Shown one piece after another: positions 30,147 through 40,100 of a stretch of DNA of 64,000 nucleotides; the first letter of the stretch is position 1; every line of letters begins with the position of its first letter. Origin of the DNA: Haemophilus haemolyticus (GTDB taxonomy: Bacteria > Pseudomonadota > Gammaproteobacteria > Enterobacterales > Pasteurellaceae); assembly GCF_001679045.1 (NCBI RefSeq), contig NZ_LYCK01000013.1:1-64000 (forward strand). Reading direction: 5' to 3'. The position numbers were made by a program, and so were the translations under genes. Under the pieces are notes generated by a model. That model was not told where the DNA came from. It saw only the letters and a list, made by a program, of their open reading frames with translations, and made no database searches.

Positions 30147-31442
30147 ATGCTTAATTTTGCCTATCAAGAACACGTTCGCTCTTATTATTTCGACTCTCGT
30201 AACCAAGATTTTCAATTCCCACCGCTCACTCAAATTGAACATGCTGATGTATGTGTGATCGGGGCTGGATTTTTTGGTTTATCTGCGGCATTAGAACTGG
30301 CGGAGAAAGGAAAAAAAGTCATTGTATTAGAGGGAGCTCGAGTAGGCTTTGGTGCTTCTGGTCGTAGTGGTGGGCAGGCAATTAATGGCTTTGAAGAAGG
30401 CATTGATGAATACGTTAAACAAGTTGGCGAAGATAAAGCGCATAAACTTTGGAATATGTCATTAGAGGCCATTGATATTATTGATGAACGTATTGAAAAA
30501 TATGGTATTCAATGTGATTGGAAAAAAGGCTATGCCACATTGGCATTAAATGAACGCCGAATGGATGACTTAATTGAAATTGAAAAAGAAAGTCATGAGA
30601 ATTTTGGCTATCAGAATATGCAACTTTGGGATAAAGCTAAATTAAAACAGCACTTAGGCAGTGATATTTATGTGGGGGGCTTATTTGATAGTAACTCAGG
30701 GCATTTACATCCACTTAATTATTGCTTAGGTTTAGCGAAAGCTTGTGTCGATCTTGGCGTTCAGATTTTTGAACAGTCTCCTGTAGTGGATATGGTTGAG
30801 AAAAATGGTTGCGTTGAGGTTAAAACAGCTAAAAGTGCGGTTATTTCTCAAGACGTTATTTTAGCCACCAATGCTTATATTGATGCGCTCCCGAAATCTA
30901 TTCACCGCGGAATTAATCGTAAAATATTACCTGTAGAAAGTTTTATTATCGCCACAGAGCCGTTAAGCCAAGCGGTTGCTGATTCTGTCATTAATAATGG
31001 CATGTCGGTGTGCGATAACAACTTATTATTGGACTATTATCGTTTAAGTGCTGACAATCGCTTGCTCTTTGGTAGTGATTCTAGCTCAGAAAAAGATATG
31101 GTCGCGATTATGCGGAAAAATATGTTGCGTGTATTCCCGCAACTTGAAAATGTAAAAATCGATTATGGATGGGCTGGCCCGATTGATATGACGTTAAATT
31201 CAACGCCACATTTTGGTCGTATTTCTCCGCACATTTATTTTGCCCATGGTTATTCTGGTCACGGTGTGGCTTTGACAGGTCTTGCGGGACGAATTGTAGC
31301 CGAGGCGATTTTAGGTGATGATGAACGCTTATCTATTTTTGAAAGTCTGAAAGTCCCTTCTGTTTATGGTGGTCGAATTATCAAAGATCTTGCAACAAAG
31401 ATTGGTGTGCAGTATTACAAATTTCTAGATAAATATCGTTAA
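30147..31442 (+). CDS. FAD-dependent oxidoreductase, DAO family (PuuB-like)
   Basis: 431 residues. The N-terminal dinucleotide fold is VCVIGAGFFGLSAALELAEKG, then GFGASGRSGGQAINGF. The C-terminal FAD contact is YFAHGYSGHGVALTGLAGRI. It resembles gamma-glutamylputrescine oxidase (PuuB) and other amine or amino-acid oxidases. The divergent potD neighbour hints at polyamine use, but no other puu genes are present, so the substrate is open. ATG 30147 is chosen for its promoter and its fit to the family N-terminus. Confidence 0.85.
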   Translation: MLNFAYQEHVRSYYFDSRNQDFQFPPLTQIEHADVCVIGAGFFGLSAALELAEKGKKVIVLEGARVGFGASGRSGGQAINGFEEGIDEYVKQVGEDKAHKLWNMSLEAIDIIDERIEKYGIQCDWKKGYATLALNERRMDDLIEIEKESHENFGYQNMQLWDKAKLKQHLGSDIYVGGLFDSNSGHLHPLNYCLGLAKACVDLGVQIFEQSPVVDMVEKNGCVEVKTAKSAVISQDVILATNAYIDALPKSIHRGINRKILPVESFIIATEPLSQAVADSVINNGMSVCDNNLLLDYYRLSADNRLLFGSDSSSEKDMVAIMRKNMLRVFPQLENVKIDYGWAGPIDMTLNSTPHFGRISPHIYFAHGYSGHGVALTGLAGRIVAEAILGDDERLSIFESLKVPSVYGGRIIKDLATKIGVQYYKFLDKYR

Positions 31443-31448
31443 GATATC

Positions 31449-31480
31449 AAAATGACCTAGTTTAAAAGCTAGGTCATTTT
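31449..31480. terminator. Bidirectional terminator
   Basis: Perfect 12-bp stem AAAATGACCTAG / CTAGGTCATTTT with a TTTAAAAG loop, between convergent genes. Confidence 0.88.
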
Positions 31481-31501
31481 TTATAAGTGGACTTATTGAT
31501 A

Positions 31502-31879
31502 TTACATCACATGCCTTAATTGCTTCTGTTCAAGAATCAAAGAATGAATGTTTGCTAAAAAATAAGTTTGTTCTGCTTCAGGAATGGAAAACGGCATCAA
31601 CTCGAGTAAATCTTGGTGGATGGCTAAAACTTGTGGAAAAATGACCGCACTTTGAATTTCTTCGAGCATTTCTGGATAAAGTGATGAAACGCAACCTCCT
31701 CGTTCTATTCGACCTAAGCTGCAAGCAATGTGTAGCAGCATAAAATCCACTTGAGGCGTATTCACATCAGCTAGCCAGTAATGCGCTAATCGATCTCGTA
31801 AACGAAATACCACATCAATAATAGATTGATTTATTTGCCTGCGAATTTTCCAACGTTCTAGTTGCTTAAATAACCTCAT
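31502..31879 (-). CDS. Small PRD-like protein
   Basis: 125 residues. The central region (RDRLAHYWLADVN, then VDFMLLHIACSLGRIERGG) resembles the PTS regulation domain found in BglG-type antiterminators, with candidate phospho-accepting His residues. No RNA-binding or DNA-binding domain is attached, and no PTS genes are nearby. It may be a stand-alone PRD regulator or a reduced remnant. The PRD call is from pattern recognition and is moderate. Confidence 0.55.
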   Translation of the reverse strand: MRLFKQLERWKIRRQINQSIIDVVFRLRDRLAHYWLADVNTPQVDFMLLHIACSLGRIERGGCVSSLYPEMLEEIQSAVIFPQVLAIHQDLLELMPFSIPEAEQTYFLANIHSLILEQKQLRHVM

Positions 31880-31993
31880 TTGTTTTTATTAGTTCAAAAT
31901 TTGTTCACTAATTTACCGCACTTTACTGAAATAAAACAGTGCACAGATCACAGTTTTATAGCAAAATGGTAAAAAATTTGTAAGGATGTAAAA

Positions 31994-32596
31994 ATGTTAG
32001 ATTATGAGATGTTCAATCCATATGAAGGATTGATTTTTGATATGGATGGAACTTTAATCGATACAATGCCCGTGCATGCGCAGGCTTGGACGATGGTGGG
32101 AGAGCGATTTGGCTATGAATTTGATTGCCAAATTATGTATAACTTCGGCGGGGCGACGGTTCGAACCATCGCGGGGGAAATGATGAAAGCGGCGAATATG
32201 CCATTGGATCGAATTGAGGATGTGCTGGCTGCAAAACGTGAGTTGTCTTATCAGCTTATTCCGACTCAATCTAAGTTATTGCCAACCTTTGAGATTGTTA
32301 AATCTTTCCATCAGAAAAAGCCGATTGCTCTAGGTTCTGGCTCACATCGTAAAATTATTGATATGTTGATGGATAAACTGGCTATCGCACCTTACTTTAA
32401 TGCGATTGTTAGTGCAGATGATGTAAAAGAACATAAACCACACCCAGAAACCTTTTTACGCTGTGCGGAGTTAATTCAAGCGAATCCAAGTCGTTGTATC
32501 GTATTTGAAGATGCGGATTTAGGCGTGCAAGCGGGATTAAATGCGGGAATGGACGTGTTTGATGTGCGTACACGAGAAATCATTTCGCCAAGATAA
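31994..32596 (+). CDS. yqaB: Beta-phosphoglucomutase-like HAD phosphatase YqaB
   Basis: 200 residues. HAD motif I GLIFDMDGTLIDTMPVHAQ, motif II ALGSGSHR, motif III/IV HKPHPETFLRCAELI and VFEDADLGVQAGLNAGMD. E. coli YqaB is a fructose-1-phosphate and sugar-phosphate phosphatase. TAAGGATGT precedes the ATG. Its stop overlaps the yqaA ATG by one base, the same pair as in E. coli. Confidence 0.9.
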   Translation: MLDYEMFNPYEGLIFDMDGTLIDTMPVHAQAWTMVGERFGYEFDCQIMYNFGGATVRTIAGEMMKAANMPLDRIEDVLAAKRELSYQLIPTQSKLLPTFEIVKSFHQKKPIALGSGSHRKIIDMLMDKLAIAPYFNAIVSADDVKEHKPHPETFLRCAELIQANPSRCIVFEDADLGVQAGLNAGMDVFDVRTREIISPR

Positions 32597-33069
32597 TGGA
32601 TATTTTTTCATTTTTTAGCGCTGATTTTTGGCAAACCCATGCGTTATGCCTTATGTTTGTCAGTGCATTCCTGAGTGCAACGGTATTACCAGGTAATTCA
32701 GAAGTGGTGTTTGTTGCTCTTGCTGTACCTAAATTAGTGTTGGGATCTTTATTTAGTATAGATATATTGGCACTCGTTTTTTTCGCCACGCTTGGCAATG
32801 GATTGGGGAGTTTAACTACTTACGGGATTGGGCGATGGATGCCAAAATTTGACCCAAAAAATCACCGCACTTTATGGGTCATGAATCAGATAAAGCGTTA
32901 TGGGGCGATTACTTTACTTTTAAGCTGGCTGCCTGTCGTTGGTGATTTATTTTGCGCTATAGCTGGTTGGTTAAGATTAAATTTTGTAGCAAGTAGTCTC
33001 TTTATCTTTCTTGGAAAACTGGTTCGTTATGTTGCGTTATTGTTTTTTAGTGCGCCATTCTTATTATAA
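32596..33069 (+). CDS. yqaA: DedA-like membrane protein YqaA
   Basis: 157 residues with several hydrophobic segments (FVSAFLSATVLPGNSEVVFV, LALVFFATLGNGLGSLTTYG). It carries the SNARE-associated/DedA-type signature GxxxG and the SWLPVVGDLFCAIAGWLR loop. Its function is unknown; DedA proteins are linked to membrane lipid scrambling. It overlaps yqaB by one base. In E. coli yqaA is followed by gshA, micA and luxS; here no gshA is present. Confidence 0.87.
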   Translation: MDIFSFFSADFWQTHALCLMFVSAFLSATVLPGNSEVVFVALAVPKLVLGSLFSIDILALVFFATLGNGLGSLTTYGIGRWMPKFDPKNHRTLWVMNQIKRYGAITLLLSWLPVVGDLFCAIAGWLRLNFVASSLFIFLGKLVRYVALLFFSAPFLL

Positions 33070-33077
33070 AATGCGCA

Positions 33078-33152
33078 AGAAAAAGCCCCACAATGAATGC
33101 GGGGCAAATAACCTAAGGAACCAATTTTATTAAAACAACTGCAAGTTGCTTG
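33078..33152 (-). ncRNA. Candidate sigmaE-dependent small RNA, copy 1
   Basis: Minus strand, read right to left. Promoter GAACTT (33184-33179), 15 bp, GTCTCA (33163-33158); expected start near 33152. The RNA would open with a hairpin CAACT-TGC-AGTTG (33148-33136), continue through 30 nt of single strand containing GGTTCCTTAGGTTATT, and end in a GC-rich hairpin (33105-33098 with 33092-33085, one mismatch) plus a T-run. Length is about 75 nt. The spacer and signals fit sigmaE promoters. The site corresponds to micA of E. coli, next to and divergent from luxS. No homology to MicA itself was seen. Confidence 0.7.
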
Positions 33153-33157
33153 TTCTA

Positions 33158-33184
33158 TGAGACTAGCACTTTATAAGAAAGTTC
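33158..33184 (-). promoter_or_regulatory. SigmaE-type promoter, small RNA copy 1
   Basis: On the minus strand GAACTT at 33184-33179 and GTCTCA at 33163-33158, with a 15-bp spacer. E. coli sigmaE promoters carry GGAACTT and GTCNNA with about 15-17 bp between. Confidence 0.65.
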
Positions 33185-33221
33185 AAATTTTCTGAAAATT
33201 TTTTTAATAAAATTTTGGGAT

Positions 33222-33297
33222 AAAAAAAGCCCCACAATAAATGTGAGGCAAATAACCTAAGGAACCAATTTTATTAAAACAACTGCAAGTTGCTTGT
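33222..33297 (-). ncRNA. Candidate sigmaE-dependent small RNA, copy 2
   Basis: Minus strand. Promoter GAACTT (33329-33324), 16 bp, GTCTTA (33307-33302); expected start near 33297. Same architecture as copy 1: hairpin at 33292-33280, an identical 30-nt middle (33279-33250), then a terminator hairpin (33249-33242 with 33236-33229) and seven T. The terminator stems of the two copies differ in sequence, but each keeps seven of eight pairs, as expected if RNA folding is under selection. The middle could pair with TAAGGAA-type ribosome binding sites, which are common in this genome. Confidence 0.7.
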
Positions 33298-33301
33298 TAC
33301 A

Positions 33302-33329
33302 TAAGACAATGAACTTTGCCATAAAGTTC
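33302..33329 (-). promoter_or_regulatory. SigmaE-type promoter, small RNA copy 2
   Basis: On the minus strand GAACTT at 33329-33324 and GTCTTA at 33307-33302, with a 16-bp spacer. The -35 is part of a palindrome (TGAACTTT ... AAAGTTCA at 33310-33330), so a plus-strand GAACTT also exists. Confidence 0.65.
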
Positions 33330-33399
33330 ATTAGAATTTGCAAAAAATGAACATTTATTCAAATTTATTTTTAATTTACTGATTTATAAGGAAAACTTT

Positions 33400-33903
33400 A
33401 TGCCATTACTTGATAGTTTTAAAGTAGATCATACCAAAATGAATGCACCAGCAGTACGTGTTGCAAAAATGATGCGCACGCCAAAAGGTGACGACATTAC
33501 CATTTTTGATTTACGTTTCTGTATTCCAAATAAAGAAATTCTTCCTCCAAAAGGTATTCATACTCTTGAACATTTGTTTGCGGGTTTCATGCGTGATCAT
33601 TTAAATGGCGATAGCGTTGAAATTATTGATATTTCTCCGATGGGATGTCGCACAGGATTTTATATGTCCTTAATTGGTACGCCAAATGAACAGCAAGTCG
33701 CACGAGCTTGGCTAGCTTCAATGCAGGATATTTTAGGTGTGCAAGATCAAGCAACTATCCCTGAATTAAATATCTATCAATGCGGTACTTATACGGAACA
33801 TTCTTTGGAAGAAGCACACGAAATTGCAAAAAATGTTATCGCACGCGGTGTGGGCGTGAATAAAAATGAAGATTTGGCACTCGATGATTCGTTATTAAAA
33901 TAG
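33400..33903 (+). CDS. luxS: S-ribosylhomocysteine lyase (AI-2 synthase)
   Basis: 167 residues. The metal-binding [10 protein letters not shown] and the cysteine in [11 protein letters not shown] are present, with the final ligand His in the [10 protein letters not shown] region context. LuxS splits S-ribosylhomocysteine into homocysteine and DPD, the precursor of autoinducer-2. TATAAGGAAAACTTT precedes the ATG; its TAAGGAA could pair with the small-RNA middle region. purT follows after 8 bp. Confidence 0.97.
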   Translation: MPLLDSFKVDHTKMNAPAVRVAKMMRTPKGDDITIFDLRFCIPNKEILPPKGIHTLEHLFAGFMRDHLNGDSVEIIDISPMGCRTGFYMSLIGTPNEQQVARAWLASMQDILGVQDQATIPELNIYQCGTYTEHSLEEAHEIAKNVIARGVGVNKNEDLALDDSLLK

Positions 33904-33911
33904 GAGAAATC

Positions 33912-35093
33912 ATGACAACACTTGGCACAGCATTAACCCCTAATGCAACCAAAGTAATGATGTTAGGTTCTGGTGAACTGGGTAAAGAAGTAGTGATTGA
34001 ATTGCAACGTTTAGGCGTTGAAGTTATTGCAGTCGATCGCTATGAAAATGCCCCAGCACAGCAAGTAGCACATCGTGCATACACTATTTCTATGTTAGAT
34101 GGTAATGCATTGAAAGCGCTTGTGGAGAAAGAAAAGCCTGACTACATTGTTCCTGAAGTTGAAGCTATTTCGACTGCCACTTTGGTTGAATTAGAACAAG
34201 CCGGCTTTAATGTTGTGCCGACTGCAAAAGCAACTCAACTTACGATGAATCGTGAAGGGATTCGTCGTCTAGCTTCAGAAGAGTTAGGGCTACCAACTTC
34301 GCCTTATCAATTTGTGGATAATTTTTCAGACTTTCAAAGTGCGGTCGAAAAAATTGGTATTCCTTGCGTGGTGAAACCGATTATGTCTTCTTCTGGACAT
34401 GGGCAAAGCATTTTAAAGTCTAAAGATGATATTCAAAAAGCTTGGGATTACGCGCAAGAAGGTGGGCGAGCAGGTGCTGGTCGAGTAATTGTTGAAGGTT
34501 TTGTCAAATTTGATTATGAAATCACGTTACTGACAGTACGCCATATCAATGGTACAAGTTTCCTTGCGCCAATAGGTCATCGTCAAGAAGATGGTGATTA
34601 TCGGGAATCTTGGCAGCCTCAAGCTATGTCGGATATTGCATTATCAAAAGCGCAATCGATTGCTGAGAAAATTACTGGTGCATTGGGGGGATTCGGTATT
34701 TTTGGTGTGGAGATGTTTGTGTGTGGTGATGAGGTGATTTTCAATGAAGTATCACCTCGTCCTCATGATACAGGAATGGTAACGCTGATTTCTCAAGAGC
34801 TTTCTGAATTCGCTTTACATGCCCGTGCGATCTTAGGTTTACCAATCCCCGAAATTGCGTTGATTAGCCCATCGGCATCTAAAGCTATTGTTGTGGAAGG
34901 CAAATCACAAAATGTGCAATTTGGTGGAATCGAAAAAGCACTGGCACAACCTCATACTAATATTCGATTATTTGGTAAAGGGGAAGTGAATGGCCATCGA
35001 CGCTTAGGCGTTTTACTTGCGCGTGATGTATCCGTTGAAAAAGCCTTGGAAAAAGTAAAACAAGCTTATGAACAGCTAGAAATTAGTTTATAA
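33912..35093 (+). CDS. purT: Formate-dependent phosphoribosylglycinamide formyltransferase
   Basis: 393 residues. ATP-grasp enzyme with [38 protein letters not shown] and [18 protein letters not shown]. It formylates GAR with formate and ATP, a folate-independent step of purine synthesis. It follows luxS by 8 bp with GGAG as ribosome binding site, so the two are co-transcribed. An uptake signal is inside the gene at 34337. Confidence 0.96.
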   Translation: MTTLGTALTPNATKVMMLGSGELGKEVVIELQRLGVEVIAVDRYENAPAQQVAHRAYTISMLDGNALKALVEKEKPDYIVPEVEAISTATLVELEQAGFNVVPTAKATQLTMNREGIRRLASEELGLPTSPYQFVDNFSDFQSAVEKIGIPCVVKPIMSSSGHGQSILKSKDDIQKAWDYAQEGGRAGAGRVIVEGFVKFDYEITLLTVRHINGTSFLAPIGHRQEDGDYRESWQPQAMSDIALSKAQSIAEKITGALGGFGIFGVEMFVCGDEVIFNEVSPRPHDTGMVTLISQELSEFALHARAILGLPIPEIALISPSASKAIVVEGKSQNVQFGGIEKALAQPHTNIRLFGKGEVNGHRRLGVLLARDVSVEKALEKVKQAYEQLEISL

Positions 35094-35172
35094 AAATCGA
35101 AAGTGCGGTAAAAATTTATCGCATTTTATTAAATGACTAACAGTCAATTTTTTAGAGATATTAGGCTCATAA

Positions 35173-35200
35173 AAAACGCACTTTCTACAAAGTGCGTTTT
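35173..35200. terminator. Bidirectional terminator, purT / phosphohexomutase
   Basis: Perfect stem AAAACGCACTTT / AAAGTGCGTTTT. It resembles a diverged uptake-signal pair (AAGTGCGTT, not AAGTGCGGT). T and A runs flank it. Confidence 0.85.
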
Positions 35201-35218
35201 ATTTTTAGAAGCGATTAA

Positions 35219-36871
35219 TTAGCAAGCTTGTTTGCCATAAGCATCTTGGCGAAGAATGTGACGAACACCTTCATCAAATTCTGCTAATACGCGATCTGCA
35301 TCTTTTGGATCTTTACCGCGCGCATCTAAGTAGAATTTAATTTTTGGTTCAGTACCTGAAGGACGAGCAATTAAGCGTCCGCCATTTTCCAAGTTAAATA
35401 CAAGGATATCGCTTTGACGATCTGTTTTAGTATGATCGATAAATTGCGCCACTTTCACGCCAGCGATTTCTGCTGGTGGATTGTTACGAAGTGCGGTCAT
35501 TAATTTTCCGATTTCTGAAAGATCGCTGACTCGAATAGAGATTTGTCCACTTACATAAGCACCAAATTCTTTGGTAAATTCATCAGCATAATCGGCTAAA
35601 GTTTTGCCTTGTTTTTTCAAGTTACGCACAAGATCTAAGAACACGATTGCCGCAGAAATACCGTCTTTATCGCGTACTTTGTCTGGATCCACTAAATAGC
35701 CCAATGCTTCTTCAAAACCAAACAATAAACCAGATACTTTACCGATATATTTGAAACCGGTTAAGGTTTCTTCTGATTGGAAACCATATTTTTTCGCAAT
35801 TTCAGCGAGCGCAGGAGAAGAAACAAGTGAGCAAGCCAATGTGCCTTGTTTACCTTGATATTGTTTTGCTAAGTACCAACCTAAGAAACAGCCTACTACG
35901 TTGCCGTGTAGTGATTTCCAGTTACCTTGTGCATCAGGCACAGCAACAGCTAAACGGTCTGCATCAGGGTCATTAGCAATGATAAATTCAGCATTCTTTT
36001 CTTTTGCTACTTTAATTGCTAAATCTAATGCGCCTTTTTCTTCTGGATTTGGGAAATTCACAGTTGGGAATGTGCCATCTGGCCAAACTTGATCTGCTAC
36101 GACGTGAGGTTGTGGTAAGCTTGCTTTTTCCAGTGTTTTACTTAAAACTTCATAGCCAACACCGTGCATAGCGGTATAAACATAGTTAATGTCGCAAGCT
36201 GGCTCTTTAGCTAATGATGCTGTTTTTGCAATGTACGCATCTACAACTTCATCATTTAACACCACATAATTATCGCTACGTGGTAAATCTTGGATATTGC
36301 CTGCTGCAACTTTATCAATTAATGCTGCAATGTCTTTATCTGCCGGTGAAACGATTTGACCGCCGCCATTTGCTTTACCTAAATACACTTTATAGCCATT
36401 ATCTTCCGGTGGATTATGGCTTGCTGTTACCATTACACCTGCAGTGGTATCAAAATATTGGATAGCATAAGCTAAAACTGGAGTCGGTAATTTGCGGGGT
36501 AATAAATAAGCTTTTACGCCTGCACCCGCCATAATTTCAGCTGTGTCACGGGCAAATACATCAGAGTTTTTACGGCCATCGTAACCAATGACGATTGATG
36601 GTTCTTTATCATAATCTTTTAAATATTCCGCTAAACCGCCAGCAGCTTGAGAAACTAAAACTCGGTTCATTCCCATTGAACCAGCTTGTAAACGGCCACG
36701 TAAACCTGCCGTACCAAATTGTAAACGACCATCAAAACGCGCATGTAATTCTGCTTCAGCCGCTTTATCTCCGCCTTTTGCCGCCTCTAAAAGTGCGGTT
36801 AATTCTGCACGAGTTTCTGCGTCAGGGTCTTGGTTTAACCAATTTTGCGCTACATGAAAAAGAGTTGTCAT
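35219..36871 (-). CDS. Phosphoglucomutase/phosphomannomutase family enzyme
   Basis: 550 residues from the ATG at 36871 (AAGGATGATCCT upstream; an in-frame start 19 codons earlier is less likely). The active-site serine loop is VMVTASHNPPEDNGYKVY, the metal loop is IIANDPDADRLAVAV, the sugar-binding loop GFEEALGYL, and the phosphate-binding loop RPSGTEPKIKFYLDARG. It belongs to the long PGM2-like branch of the alpha-D-phosphohexomutases. The preferred sugar cannot be read from sequence. It is divergent from dnaE. Confidence 0.9.
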   Translation of the reverse strand: MTTLFHVAQNWLNQDPDAETRAELTALLEAAKGGDKAAEAELHARFDGRLQFGTAGLRGRLQAGSMGMNRVLVSQAAGGLAEYLKDYDKEPSIVIGYDGRKNSDVFARDTAEIMAGAGVKAYLLPRKLPTPVLAYAIQYFDTTAGVMVTASHNPPEDNGYKVYLGKANGGGQIVSPADKDIAALIDKVAAGNIQDLPRSDNYVVLNDEVVDAYIAKTASLAKEPACDINYVYTAMHGVGYEVLSKTLEKASLPQPHVVADQVWPDGTFPTVNFPNPEEKGALDLAIKVAKEKNAEFIIANDPDADRLAVAVPDAQGNWKSLHGNVVGCFLGWYLAKQYQGKQGTLACSLVSSPALAEIAKKYGFQSEETLTGFKYIGKVSGLLFGFEEALGYLVDPDKVRDKDGISAAIVFLDLVRNLKKQGKTLADYADEFTKEFGAYVSGQISIRVSDLSEIGKLMTALRNNPPAEIAGVKVAQFIDHTKTDRQSDILVFNLENGGRLIARPSGTEPKIKFYLDARGKDPKDADRVLAEFDEGVRHILRQDAYGKQAC

Positions 36872-37106
36872 AGGATCATCCTTATTCTCTTGAAATAAAT
36901 AAATCGCTGCTAGACTAGCTGAAATCACCTAAAATGGGAACGGATAATTATCAAAATTTTGATCTACTTAACATTTTTTGTTCACGCAATCGGTTATCCG
37001 AGCGAATTAGGAAAGCCGTTTGTTGCATAGGCATTTATTTGAAAAATTCGCTATAATACCGCCTCAATATTTACGGCAAAATTTAACCGCACTTTAAGGA
37101 TTTTCA
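36872..37106. promoter_or_regulatory. Divergent promoter region, phosphohexomutase / dnaE
   Basis: A perfect -10 TATAAT lies at 37052-37057 on the plus strand for dnaE; no good -35 at 16-18 bp was seen. An uptake signal at 37086 sits between the promoter and the dnaE ATG, inside the predicted leader. Confidence 0.5.
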
Positions 37107-40100
37107 ATGTCATCCCAGCCTCGTTTCGTCCATCTTCGCACGCACACAGATTTTTCGATGATTGATAGTATCGTCAAAGTAAAACCTCTCGTGAAAGCTT
37201 GTGCTGCCAATGAAATGGTTGCGATGGGATTAACGGATTTTACTAATTTTTGCGGTGTGGTACGTTTTTATGGCGAAATGCTTTCTTCGGGGATGAAGCC
37301 AATTATCGGTGCAGATGTAAAAGTAAAAAGTGCATTGTGTGGCGATGAATACTTTGATCTTACTTTGCTGGCTAAAAATAATGAAGGCTATAAAAATATT
37401 ACTTTATTGTTATCAAAGGCTTATCAACGAGGTTATAACGATTTACCTTATATTGATCAAGATTGGTTGATTGAGCATCGCGAGGGCGTGATTATTTTAT
37501 CAGGGGGGACACAAGGCGATGTAGGTAAGAAATTGTTAAAAGAAAACGCTGCAGAAATTGAAAGTGCGGTCGCTTTTTACCAAGAATTTTTTGCCAATCA
37601 TTTTTATTTGGCATTAAGCCGTACTGGTCGCCCAAATGAAGAACGTTATATTCAAGCGGCTTTGAAATTAGCAGAACGTTGTAATTTACCACTAGTCGCA
37701 ACTAATGATGTGATGTTTTTGAATGCAGAGGATTTTGAAGCCCACGAAATTCGCGTAGCGATTCACGATGGCTATACATTAGATGATCCTAAACGTCCAA
37801 AACGTTATACCCCACAACAATATTTCCGCAGCGAAGACGAAATGTGCAAGTTATTCGCTGATATTCCTTCCGCTCTCGAAAATACCTTATTAATTGCGCA
37901 ACGTTGTAGTGTGACTTTGCGCCTTGGTCAATATTTCTTGCCTCAATTCCCGACGGGAGATTTAAGTACAGAAGATTTCTTGGTGCAAAAAGCAAAAGAA
38001 GGTTTGGAAGAACGTTTAGCTTTTTTATTCCCCGATGAAAAAGTGCGGTTAGAAAAAAGACCAAAATATGATGAACGCTTGCAGGTTGAACTAGATGTGA
38101 TTAACCAAATGGGATTCCCAGGTTATTTCTTGATCGTAATGGAATTTATTCAGTGGTCGAAAGATAACGACATTCCTGTTGGGCCGGGTCGTGGTTCTGG
38201 TGCGGGTTCATTAGTGGCTTACGCATTAAAAATCACTGATTTAGACCCGCTAGAATTCGATTTGCTTTTTGAACGTTTCTTAAATCCAGAACGTGTGTCT
38301 ATGCCCGATTTCGACGTGGATTTCTGTATGGATGGTCGAGACCGAGTGATTGAACACGTTGCTGAAACTTACGGCCGTGGCGCTGTATCACAAATTATCA
38401 CCTTTGGAACCATGGCGGCGAAAGCTGTTATTCGTGATGTGGGGCGCGTATTAGGACATCCGTATGGTTTCGTTGATCGTATTTCTAAATTGATTCCGCC
38501 AGATCCAGGTATGACGCTTGCAAAAGCGTTTGAGGCCGAGCCGCAATTACAGGCTGCCTACGATAGCGATGAAGAAGTGCAAGCATTGATTGATATGGCG
38601 CGCAAGCTGGAAGGTGTGACACGTAATGCCGGAAAACATGCCGGTGGCGTGGTCATTTCACCAACCTTAATTACTGATTTTGCACCGCTCTATTGTGATA
38701 ATGAAGGCTTACATCCCGTTACTCACTTTGATAAAAATGATGTGGAATATGCGGGGCTTGTGAAATTCGACTTCTTAGGCTTGCGTACTCTCACTATCAT
38801 TAAATGGGCATTAGATATGATTAATGCTCGTATGGTGCGTGAAGGCAAGCCTCAAGTAGATATTGCCGCCATTCCACTTGATGATCCTGAATCTTTTGAA
38901 TTACTTAAACGTTCCGAAACTACAGCCGTGTTCCAGCTAGAATCGCGTGGTATGAAGGATTTGATTAAGCGCCTGCAACCTGACTGTTTTGAAGATATCA
39001 TTGCGTTGGTGGCATTGTTCCGTCCTGGTCCGTTACAATCAGGTATGGTGGATAACTTTATCGACCGTAAACATGGGCGAGAAGAAGTGTCTTACCCAGA
39101 TGCAGAATATCAACATGAAAGCTTGAAACCTATTCTTGAGCCGACCTACGGTATTATTTTGTATCAAGAACAAGTGATGCAAATTGCGCAGGTGTTGGCT
39201 GGCTATACCTTGGGTGGGGCTGACTTATTGCGTCGTGCAATGGGTAAGAAAAAGCCAGAGGAAATGGCAAAACAGCGTTCTGTATTTAAAGAAGGTGCGG
39301 AGAAAAACGGCGTAGATGGCGAGCTATCCATGAAGATTTTCGACTTGGTGGAAAAATTTGCTGGCTATGGTTTTAATAAATCTCACTCCGCTGCTTATGC
39401 CTTGGTATCTTACCAAACCCTTTGGCTCAAAACCCATTTCCCTGCTGAATTCATGGCTGCAGTGATGACATCTGAAATGGATAATACGGATAAAATCGTA
39501 GGTTTGTACGACGAATGTTTGCGTATGGGCTTAAAAGTAACGCCACCAGATATTAATATCGGCAAACACCATTTTAGCGTCAATGAACAAGGCGAAATTG
39601 TATATGGTATTGGCGCGATTAAAGGGGTAGGAGAAGGCCCGATTGAAGCACTTGTGACGGCTAGAAATGAAGGGGGCATTTTCAAAGATTTATTTGACTT
39701 ATGCGCTCGTGTAGATTTGAAAAAAATTAACCGTCGTACCTTTGAAAGCCTAATTATGTCGGGTGCTTTTGATAAATTAGGCCCACATCGCGCCGCACTT
39801 TCTAAGAATTTAGAAGATGCGCTTAGAGCTTCCGATCAGCATGCGAAAGATGAAGCAATGGGGCAAACGGATATGTTCGGCGTGCTGACTGAAACCCATG
39901 AAGAAGTGGAAAATGCCTACGCCAATACACCACCTTATACCGAAAAACAAATCCTTGATGGTGAACGAGAAACCTTGGGACTTTATTTAAGTAGCCATCC
40001 GGTTAGCCGCTATTTGAAAGAACTTTCTCATTACACATCGACGCGGTTGAAAGATCTTGCACCAAATCGTCGTGGACAAATTAGCACTGTGGCGGGGCTA

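Larger units (their letters stand above)
33070..33399. other. Intergenic region yqaA-luxS holding a tandem repeat
   Basis: 330 bp without a protein gene. It contains two 75-bp units (33080-33154 and 33224-33298) that differ at only a few positions, all in or next to the terminal hairpin. The similarity continues, with decay, for about 35 bp into what look like promoters on the minus strand. Each unit is annotated separately as a small-RNA candidate. Confidence 0.85.

Noticed and set aside
30024-30242. Minus-strand 72-codon frame across the potD promoter
   Set aside because: It covers both promoters and overlaps the oxidoreductase start; no coding signal.
33070-33399. CRISPR or an uptake-linked repeat array between yqaA and luxS
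   Set aside because: Only two units of 75 bp with promoter and terminator structure; no short repeat/spacer pattern and no AAGTGCGGT.
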